From positions 1-7,599 of the forward strand of contig PWZG01000366.1 in assembly GCA_003567575.1 (NCBI GenBank): 7,599 nt of DNA, in the 5' to 3' direction. Position numbers and translations under genes: made by a program. Positions 1 through 5,000 of this stretch are shown here, piece by piece (the stretch's first letter is position 1; each line of letters starts with the position of its first letter). The notes beneath the pieces were generated by a model, which did not search any database, had not been told where the DNA came from, and worked only from the letters and a program-made list of their open reading frames with translations. Origin of the DNA: PVC group bacterium (GTDB taxonomy: Bacteria > Verrucomicrobiota > Kiritimatiellia > CAIKKV01 > PXCX01).

Positions 1-2
1 AA

Positions 3-56
3 GAGAACGGCCCGGGAGGACCGTTCTACGTCAATGTAATCGAACGTTTCCGGTAA
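3..56 (+). CDS. possible 3' end of a gene starting before the window
   Basis: One plus-strand frame is open from the window edge to a TAA and reads ENGPGGPFYVNVIERFR. It has a protein-like composition, and the other plus frames look less coding. I do not recognise the family, and 17 residues are too few to assign one. The DNA also forms a 7-bp inverted repeat (AGAACGG at 4-10, CCGTTCT at 21-27) with no following T-run, so a non-coding reading is equally possible. The call rests only on appearance. Confidence 0.25.
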   Translation, partial: ENGPGGPFYVNVIERFR

Positions 57-83
57 AGTACGCGACAAAAAAGGGTTACCCTT

Positions 84-97
84 CGTGAACGGTTACA
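84..97 (+). repeat. left arm of a 14-bp inverted repeat flanking purM
   Basis: CGTGAACGGTTACA here is the exact reverse complement of TGTAACCGTTCACG at 1634-1647. The arm also takes part in a local hairpin, GGTTACA (91-97) with TGTAACC (103-109) around a 5-base loop. It could be the end of a small non-autonomous element, an independent copy of a dispersed motif, or a protein-binding site. The sequence does not distinguish these. Confidence 0.6.
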
Positions 98-108
98 TCA
101 ATTGTAAC

Positions 109-309
109 CTTCGCTTCGCCAAGCCACGCCGCAGGCTCGGCGAAAGCGGGTCGGTTGCTTCAAAAAGAGACATCATATCAGGCGACAAGCGATCGTTCAA
201 TGTCATTTTTTGTAACTGCGCTTGGTTGAGAAGACCTGAATGCGACAAAATAATGAAAGAAGGGTCTTCCGCGAAATCTGTGGGTAGACGTGATCTCTTG
301 TGGATGCCT
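109..309 (+). repeat. dispersed repeat, copy A
   Basis: This stretch aligns in the same orientation, with gaps, to the right end of the window (7418-7599). Shared blocks in order are CTTCGCTTC, a stem-loop of different sequence, GTCGGTTG, AGAGACAT, ATCAGGC-ACAAGCGAT, and a 46-base block at 264-309 that matches 7554-7599 at 44 positions. The true right end is unknown because copy B is cut by the window edge. Copy A carries extra bases between about 205 and 263. An open frame over 85-429 (GTG start, 114 codons, reading SVGRRDLLWMPEA over the conserved block) crosses the repeat. No family is recognised and I doubt it is expressed. The rest of 57-430 holds no other gene. Confidence 0.7.
112..148 (+). 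repeat. stem-loop within repeat copy A
   Basis: CGCTTCGCC (112-120) pairs with GGCGAAAGCG (139-148) with one bulged A. It is extended inward after one mismatch by AGCC (122-125) with GGCT (134-137), leaving an 8-base loop. It occupies the same place in copy A that a different hairpin occupies in copy B. It resembles the short palindromes mobilised by REP-associated transposases, but membership of such a family is inference. Confidence 0.5.
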
Positions 310-430
310 GAAGCGACAATCGCCTCTGCATATACGTTCTCTTACCTTGCCGCAAACCGACACCCTGGCTTCATGGAACACCTTGTGGAAAACTTCAAGC
401 CCGTTTTGGACGCACACCGCAAAAACTAAG

Positions 431-459
431 TCGACAATTACGGGAGCACGTGGCATGAT
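431..459 (+). promoter_or_regulatory. sigma70-like promoter candidate for purM
   Basis: TCGACA (431-436, five of six matches to TTGACA) is followed after exactly 17 bases by CATGAT (454-459, four of six matches to TATAAT). A TG placed one base upstream of that hexamer gives an extended -10. Transcription would begin near 466 and leave a leader of about 125 bases before the purM start. The site lies just right of the repeat-derived region. It was found by eye and has no experimental support. Confidence 0.35.
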
Positions 460-472
460 AGCAACGCGTTGA

Positions 473-495
473 AGCCGGATGACAAGTATCCGGCT
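473..495 (+). promoter_or_regulatory. first hairpin in the purM leader
   Basis: AGCCGGAT (473-480) and ATCCGGCT (488-495) form a perfect 8-bp stem with a 7-base loop. No T-run follows on either strand, so it is not a canonical intrinsic terminator. It lies at the 5' end of the transcript predicted from the promoter at 431-459. It could stabilise the mRNA or be an operator dyad. It does not match a riboswitch I know. Confidence 0.4.
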
Positions 496-538
496 GCATT
501 ACGCGAAATTCGATCTTGAACGGCATTTCAAGGATGTT

Positions 539-563
539 GACCGACCGTTTAAAGCAGTCGGTC
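539..563 (+). promoter_or_regulatory. second hairpin in the purM leader
   Basis: GACCGAC (539-545) pairs with GTCGGTC (557-563) around an 11-base loop, ending 15 bases before the Shine-Dalgarno sequence of purM. Its position would allow it to influence ribosome access, but no alternative pairing with the Shine-Dalgarno is evident. Function unknown. Confidence 0.35.
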
Positions 564-578
564 TGGCGCAACCCATGT

Positions 579-583
579 GGAGG
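579..583 (+). promoter_or_regulatory. Shine-Dalgarno that fixes the purM start
   Basis: GGAGG stands 7 bases before the ATG at 591. The frame stays open to an earlier ATG at 516, but that start has no comparable site and would add 25 residues unlike the PurM N-terminus, partly encoded by the second leader hairpin. The start at 591 is therefore preferred. Confidence 0.75.
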
Positions 584-590
584 AACGAGA

Positions 591-1622
591 ATGGCGAAAA
601 CCAATGCTTATGCTGACGCCGGTGTCGATATCAGCACCATGAACCGGTGCTTACGCGATATCCGCAAAATGACGGCTGCCACGCGTACCGCGGGTACCCG
701 CAGCGAGATCGGTCTTTTCGGCGGTCTATTCGAATCGCCGGGAAAAGGACAGTTGCTGGTTGCCAGTACAGATGGTGTCGGCACCAAGCTCAAAGTTGCC
801 GTCATGGCGGGGAAACACCGGACCGTCGGGGCCGATCTGGTCAATCATTGTGTCAATGACATCCTCGTGCAGGGAGCGCGACCGCTTTTTTTTATGGATT
901 ACCTGGGGACTGCCCGCCTGGAACCGCGGGTTTTCCGCGATGTAATCCACGGCATCTGCAAGGCCTGCCGCGAAAACGGCTGCGCCCTGTTGGGCGGCGA
1001 AACGGCCGAAATGCCGGGACTCTATCCCGACAAGGAATACGATCTGGTTGGCACGATCGTGGGCGTTGTCGAAAAACGCCGCCTGATCGACGGCAAAACG
1101 ATTCAAGCCGGCGACGCGATCATCGGTTTACCATCGACAGGTTTGCACACCAACGGTTATTCATTGGCGCGCAAAATCATTTTCGAGCGTGCCGGCCTGT
1201 CGATTAACGACCGTCTGCCGGGCACCCGCCGCCGGGTTGGCGATAGCCTGCTCGCCGTTCATCGCAGTTATCTTCAACCGGTCATGGCGGTTTTGCAACG
1301 CGTTCGCGTACGCGGTATCGCGCACATCACCGGCGGTGGTCTGCTGGAAAACGTGCCGCGCCTGTTGCCCGCCGGCTGTCGCGCGGTGTTCGATGCCGCA
1401 GCCTGGACTCCGCCGCCGCTGTTCCTGTTCCTCAGCGAAAACGGTTGCGTCGATCGCACGGAAATGTATCGTGTCTTCAACATGGGTATCGGCATGACCC
1501 TGATTGTCCGACCGAAGGACGTCGTTTCCACGCTCAACATTCTGCAACTGCAGCAATGCGCGGGAAAAGTTATCGGAAGAATCGATCATGGAAAAACCGC
1601 CGTTTGTATCGTGCATCCGTAA
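591..1622 (+). CDS. purM: phosphoribosylformylglycinamidine cyclo-ligase (AIR synthetase)
   Basis: This cytoplasmic enzyme uses ATP to close FGAM into 5-aminoimidazole ribonucleotide (AIR), the fifth step of de novo purine synthesis. The 343-residue product is full length for the family. It begins MAKTNAYADAGVDI, the usual 'Y..AGVDI' opening. Family signatures follow in order: DGVGTK (61-66), GADLVNHCVNDI (80-91), GGETAEMPG (125-133), PSTGLHTNGYSLAR (171-184), ITGGGLLENVPR (236-247) and MYRVFNMGIGM (282-292). The DGVGTK, HCVNDI and GGETAEMPG segments build the ATP/FGAM site in known PurM structures. No key motif is broken, so the gene looks functional. No other purine gene adjoins it, although purN or purF often lies nearby elsewhere. 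It sits 55 bases upstream of the importer operon in the same direction, without an evident terminator, so read-through is possible. An exact inverted repeat brackets the gene. Confidence 0.97.
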   Translation: MAKTNAYADAGVDISTMNRCLRDIRKMTAATRTAGTRSEIGLFGGLFESPGKGQLLVASTDGVGTKLKVAVMAGKHRTVGADLVNHCVNDILVQGARPLFFMDYLGTARLEPRVFRDVIHGICKACRENGCALLGGETAEMPGLYPDKEYDLVGTIVGVVEKRRLIDGKTIQAGDAIIGLPSTGLHTNGYSLARKIIFERAGLSINDRLPGTRRRVGDSLLAVHRSYLQPVMAVLQRVRVRGIAHITGGGLLENVPRLLPAGCRAVFDAAAWTPPPLFLFLSENGCVDRTEMYRVFNMGIGMTLIVRPKDVVSTLNILQLQQCAGKVIGRIDHGKTAVCIVHP

Positions 1623-1633
1623 CGCATTTAATT

Positions 1634-1647
1634 TGTAACCGTTCACG
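1634..1647 (-). repeat. right arm of the 14-bp inverted repeat flanking purM
   Basis: TGTAACCGTTCACG is the exact reverse complement of 84-97. It lies in the 55-base gap between purM and the binding-protein gene, 12 bases after the purM stop. No T-run or hairpin here suggests termination. The sequence could be an operator for the downstream operon, an element end, or a scattered motif copy. Confidence 0.6.
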
Positions 1648-1677
1648 GGATACTGAATACGTTTTTGGAAAAAGGCT

Positions 1678-2637
1678 ATGACGAAAAAGCGATCCTCGAA
1701 ATTCGGCGGCGCCGCAACGGTTTCGCGGGGAAGACGACATGTCGGCGTATTTCGCCTGCTGCCGGCGGCACTGCTCTTCGTATGCGGCGGATGCGGCGAT
1801 TTTTCTCCCTCCACGCCTGACTCCGTCGCGGACGGCGAACCACGCGTCATTTCGCTGGCGCCGAATCTCACCGAAATGATCATCGCCATCGGCGCCGGCG
1901 ACCAACTGGTGGGACGCAGCAGCGCATGCGATTATCCCGCCGCGGCATTGAAGAATGTCCCCGTGGTCGGCGGCTTCGGCGAACCGTCGATGGAAGTCCT
2001 GCTGGCGCAACGGCCGACACTGATCGTCGATGTCGCGCTGGCGGATCAATCCCTGCAACATCGTTTGCGGCAAGCCGGTTTGCATCGCGAACACATACCG
2101 TGTACCCGGCTCGACGAGATCCCCGCCGCCTTGCGCCGTCTGGGCCGCCTGCTGCAACGCGAGGAAGCCGCGCGCACACTGGCCGACGAACTGGAAGATG
2201 AACTGACCCGGTTAAGACGTCAGGCTGCGAGAATTCCCGATGCGCACCGGCCGTTGGTTTTCGCTGAAGTATGGTCGGAACCATTGATGACCGTTGGGCG
2301 TAGCAGTTTCATTTCCGAATGTATCCGGTTGGCCGGCGGCAGGAATCTGGGCGATGAAAATGATACGGAATACTATTATCTCTCTCACGAACGTGTCGTT
2401 GAACGTAATCCGGATGTGATTCTGCTGCTTTATATGGCCGAAGAAAAGGTCGCCGACCGTATCGCCACCCGCATCGGATGGGAATCGCTAAACGCCGTGC
2501 GTAACCGCCGTATCCACGACGAATTGGATCCCGATCTGATTATGCGGCCCGGTCCACGTGTCTTGCAGGGGATTGCCCAAATGCGTCGGGCAATTGTTAA
2601 CCCGGATTCGCCGGCGGCGAAGGAGCGATCGCCGTGA
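1678..2637 (+). CDS. btuF: periplasmic binding protein of a cobalamin/haem-type ABC importer
   Basis: The product (319 residues) is the extracytoplasmic capture component of a BtuFCD-family importer. Residues 1-39 form an export signal: a long basic start (including SRGRR), a hydrophobic core FRLLPAALLFV (25-35), then C36-GG-C39. Either cysteine could be the lipidated residue, though neither fits a strict lipobox. The mature part opens with VISLAPNLTEMIIAIGAGDQLVG (57-79, in part), the hallmark of BtuF/FecB-like proteins. It continues with VPVVGGFGEPSMEVLLAQRPTLIV-type sequence, a helical linker rich in Arg and Glu (about 150-182), and a C-terminal lobe ending in PGPRVLQGI (291-299). The start is the only sensible ATG before the signal and is preceded by an AAAGG-like site. 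It overlaps the permease by 4 bases. The substrate is inferred as a corrinoid, partly from the ATPase fusion. Haem or a siderophore is not excluded. Confidence 0.85.
   Translation: MTKKRSSKFGGAATVSRGRRHVGVFRLLPAALLFVCGGCGDFSPSTPDSVADGEPRVISLAPNLTEMIIAIGAGDQLVGRSSACDYPAAALKNVPVVGGFGEPSMEVLLAQRPTLIVDVALADQSLQHRLRQAGLHREHIPCTRLDEIPAALRRLGRLLQREEAARTLADELEDELTRLRRQAARIPDAHRPLVFAEVWSEPLMTVGRSSFISECIRLAGGRNLGDENDTEYYYLSHERVVERNPDVILLLYMAEEKVADRIATRIGWESLNAVRNRRIHDELDPDLIMRPGPRVLQGIAQMRRAIVNPDSPAAKERSP
2620..2625 (+). promoter_or_regulatory. Shine-Dalgarno supporting the GTG start of the permease
   Basis: AAGGAG lies 8 bases before the GTG at 2634, inside the 3' end of the binding-protein gene. It supports a GTG start that shares the GTGA junction with the preceding stop codon, implying translational coupling. 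Confidence 0.7.
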
Positions 2638-3611
2638 CCGTGCGCCGGAGCACTTGTTTTTTTGCGATATTGGCAGGCTTGATACCGGTGGTTTTCGCGC
2701 TTTGTCTATTGACGGGGTCGGCAGGTATCCCGGATCTGGGTACCGTGACGGGACACGCAATTCTACGGATGCGTTTATATCGCACGTTGGCCGCCCTGGT
2801 CGTCGGATCCGGTCTGGCTGCATCGGGTACGGTTTTGCAGGCGCTACTGCGTAATCCCCTGGCGGAACCCTATGTGCTTGGCATCAGCAGCGGCGGCGCG
2901 CTTGGCGCGGCAACGGCTATTTTGATGGGGCTGGGCATGGTCAGTGTATTCGCCGTTCCCATCGCGGCCTTTGTGGGGGCCACCCTGACGCTTACCCTGG
3001 TATATCTTTTGGCCGGCGAACAGGGGATTCCATCCGTCCATCAACTGATTCTCAGTGGGGTCATTGTAGGCGCCGTCGTTTCCAGCGTGTTGATGTTCTT
3101 GATTTCGATCGCGCCGACACGGGGAATTCACAACATTATGTGGTGGATGCTCGGCGATCTGACGGTTACATCCCGGCCCTTGCTGTGGGCGGCCATGGCG
3201 TTGACGGGAACCGGCCTGATCGTGACATGGACACTATCGCAGTCGTTCAACGCCATGACGCTTGGTCGCGATATGGCCCATCATCTCGGCGTGCGTACCG
3301 GTCGTACCCTGCTGCTGGGTCTGGCCATGGCAACCCTGATGGCCGCGGCTGCCGTCAGTCTTGCGGGCATCATCGGATTCGTCGGACTCGTCGTTCCACA
3401 TACCGTGCGACGCATTATCGGCCCCGATCACCGGCGGCTGATCCCCGGCGCGGCCTTGAGCGGCGGCCTTTTCCTGGCGCTATGCGATACGGCGGCACGT
3501 ACCATCATGGCGCCGCGTGAATTGCCGGTCGGCGTCATGACAGCCTTGTTGGGTGGCCCGTTTTTCCTGGCTGTCCTGCGCCGTAACCGGGAACGAGGCC
3601 CCTTAACATGA
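2634..3611 (+). CDS. btuC: FecCD/BtuC-family ABC importer permease
   Basis: This inner-membrane channel subunit (325 residues) is hydrophobic throughout and compatible with about ten transmembrane helices, the normal FecCD/BtuC layout; it would act as a homodimer. Recognisable family segments are RLYRTLAALVVGSGLAASG (47-65) running into QALLRNPLAEPYVLGISSG (69-87), a hallmark of the family, then GFVGLVVPHTVRR (248-260), where the coupling loop contacts the ATPase, and PRELPVGVMTALLGGPFF near the C-terminus (294-311). Length is typical and no segment is missing. A GTG start overlaps the binding-protein stop by 4 bases, and the stop overlaps the ATPase start by 4 bases (ATGA). The three genes therefore form one translationally coupled unit. 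The family covers cobalamin, haem and ferric-siderophore uptake, and permease motifs do not separate these substrates. Confidence 0.93.
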   Translation: MTVRRSTCFFAILAGLIPVVFALCLLTGSAGIPDLGTVTGHAILRMRLYRTLAALVVGSGLAASGTVLQALLRNPLAEPYVLGISSGGALGAATAILMGLGMVSVFAVPIAAFVGATLTLTLVYLLAGEQGIPSVHQLILSGVIVGAVVSSVLMFLISIAPTRGIHNIMWWMLGDLTVTSRPLLWAAMALTGTGLIVTWTLSQSFNAMTLGRDMAHHLGVRTGRTLLLGLAMATLMAAAAVSLAGIIGFVGLVVPHTVRRIIGPDHRRLIPGAALSGGLFLALCDTAARTIMAPRELPVGVMTALLGGPFFLAVLRRNRERGPLT

Positions 3612-4891
3612 CGGCGGCATTGGCATTGGAAGGCGTCACGGCGGGCTATAATCCCGGCGATCCCGTTTTACGTAGCATTACGCTACGGCTTGAACGCGGT
3701 GAAATGGTCGGTATCCTGGGCCCAAACGGCGCCGGCAAAACCACGCTGTTCAGGTTGTTAACCGGTTTAATGCAACCGATCCATGGCGAGGTACGCATAT
3801 TTGGCGAACCTTGCCGGGATCTGACGGCAAAACGGCGGGCGCAACTGATCGGGGTTGCACCCCAAAGTATTGATGGACCAATCCCTTTCTCGGTACACGA
3901 GCTGGTTGCCATGAGCCGTAGCGTCTGGCGCGCTCACCCATGGCAACCCTCCCATACCGTGCGCGACCACCGGGCCGTCGAACGGGCGCTGGCATTGACC
4001 GATATGTCGGACTTGCGGCACCGCCCGTTGGATGCCTTAAGCGGCGGCGAAAAACAGCGCGCCATCGTCGCCATGGCCATTACACGCGAGCCGCCGCTGC
4101 TGCTGTTGGACGAAGCCACATCGCATCTGGATATGAATCATCGCCTCGAAATCATGCAAATTGTGGAACGTCTCAATCGCGAGGAAGGGGTAACGGTCCT
4201 GATGATCAGCCATGATATCAATTTGAGCGCCGATTTCTGTCACCGTCTACTGCTGCTGGACCATGGCGCCCTGGTGGCGGACGGGACACCGTCGGAAGTA
4301 TTACGCCCGGAATTGTTACAAGCGGTCTATCATTGCGATATCGCCGTAAGCCGCGATCCGCAACGCGGCGTTATTACGGTCAATCCCGCTCGACGCCTGC
4401 CTACGTTGCCGCCGGAGACCGGAGCGCGCTGTCATGTCATCGGGGGCGGCGGCAGCGCCGGGGAACTGTTGCGCCGTCTGACACTGAGCGGGTACCGCGT
4501 CAGTTGCGGGGTACTGAATCGAGGCGACTCCGATGAAGTCACGGCAACCGCGCTGGATGTCGATACCGTCATCGAAAAACCGTTTTCCCCCGTTTCGGCC
4601 GCAGCCATGGAATCGGTCCGGCGCATGGCGCAGGATTGCCGGCTTTGTATTATTCCGGAGGTTCCGTTTGGGACCGGCAACACGGCCAACCTTCGAATTG
4701 CCGAGGATGTATGCCGGCGTGGCGGACGCGTATTCATTATGGAAGGCATTGAACACTGCGATTATACTCCGGACGGCGAGGCAAAACGGCGCATACAAAG
4801 TTTGCTTGATTCAGGCGCGAAAACCTGGAAGCATACCGCGACTTTATTGCAACAACTGGCGGAATCAGACAGCCAAGTGGAAACACCATGA
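3608..4891 (+). CDS. btuD: ABC importer ATPase with an extra C-terminal domain
   Basis: The 427-residue protein has two parts. Residues 1 to about 258 are a complete ABC ATPase of the FepC/BtuD type: Walker A GPNGAGKTT (38-46), Q-loop Q86, signature LSGGEKQR (144-151), Walker B LLLLDEA (164-170), D-loop SHLD (172-175) and switch histidine H192. All catalytic residues are present, so it should power the permease encoded upstream. Residues about 275-415 form a second domain not found in stand-alone BtuD or FepC, which end near 250-270. It starts CHVIGGGGSAGELLRRL, a glycine-rich turn in a Rossmann-like beta-alpha pattern, followed by GVLNRGDSDE, EKPFSP, IIPEVPFGTGN and RVFIMEG. From memory, similar extensions occur on putative corrinoid-transport ATPases of haloarchaea and some Desulfobacterota, which favours a corrinoid substrate. 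The domain's role is unknown to me; binding of a nucleotide or ligand is conceivable. Confidence 0.92.
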   Translation: MTAALALEGVTAGYNPGDPVLRSITLRLERGEMVGILGPNGAGKTTLFRLLTGLMQPIHGEVRIFGEPCRDLTAKRRAQLIGVAPQSIDGPIPFSVHELVAMSRSVWRAHPWQPSHTVRDHRAVERALALTDMSDLRHRPLDALSGGEKQRAIVAMAITREPPLLLLDEATSHLDMNHRLEIMQIVERLNREEGVTVLMISHDINLSADFCHRLLLLDHGALVADGTPSEVLRPELLQAVYHCDIAVSRDPQRGVITVNPARRLPTLPPETGARCHVIGGGGSAGELLRRLTLSGYRVSCGVLNRGDSDEVTATALDVDTVIEKPFSPVSAAAMESVRRMAQDCRLCIIPEVPFGTGNTANLRIAEDVCRRGGRVFIMEGIEHCDYTPDGEAKRRIQSLLDSGAKTWKHTATLLQQLAESDSQVETP

Positions 4892-4943
4892 CGACATTGA
4901 AAACGGCGCTGATCCGGCTGCATGCAGCCTTGACCGTCCCTAT
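4888..4943 (+). pseudogene. possible truncated start of a fourth operon gene
   Basis: An ATG overlaps the ATPase stop (ATGA), the same junction type used inside this operon. It begins MTTLKTALIRLHAAL, which could be a genuine N-terminus. After about 18 codons the frame enters a C-rich tandem repeat, then runs antisense through the end of copA before stopping at 5145. I read this as an operon gene whose body was lost when the copA-bearing segment joined here. Alternatively the ATG is a coincidence and the operon simply ends at the ATPase. No family can be named. Confidence 0.3.
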
Positions 4944-4977
4944 CTCGACCCCCAACACTCGACCCCCGACCCCCGAC
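4944..4977 (+). repeat. C-rich degenerate tandem repeat
   Basis: CTCGACCCCC occurs at 4944-4953 and 4958-4967, followed by a shortened CGACCCCC (4967-4974) and CGAC (4974-4977). Read on the minus strand these are three G5 tracts, with a G3 tract just beyond at 4938-4940, so a G-quadruplex is possible although two loops are long (8-9 bases). The repeat lies between the convergent ends of the importer operon and copA. Confidence 0.6.
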
Positions 4978-4995
4978 ATCCGCTTCGCGGGTTTT
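4978..4995 (+). terminator. weak intrinsic terminator candidate for the importer operon
   Basis: ATCCGC (4978-4983) pairs with GCGGGT (4987-4992), including one T-G pair, around a TTC loop, followed by TTT then C. The stem is short and the T-run brief, so termination would be inefficient. On the minus strand the hairpin has no T-run after it, so it does not serve copA. Confidence 0.25.
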
Positions 4996-5000
4996 CAGAC

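Noticed and set aside
4..27. Hairpin AGAACGG/CCGTTCT as an intrinsic terminator
   Set aside because: No T-run follows on the plus strand, and the bases fall inside a possible coding tail that ends only at 56.
178..456. Minus-strand frame of 92 codons across repeat copy A
   Set aside because: It spans repeat DNA and hairpins, shows no recognisable family, and its translation looks random.
516..590. Upstream ATG of purM at 516
   Set aside because: The added 25 residues do not resemble PurM, overlap a leader hairpin and lack a Shine-Dalgarno, whereas GGAGG sits 7 bases before 591.
3163..3173. Further copy of the ACGGTTACA motif inside the permease gene
   Set aside because: Only nine bases match and it is fully explained by coding sequence, so it is probably chance.
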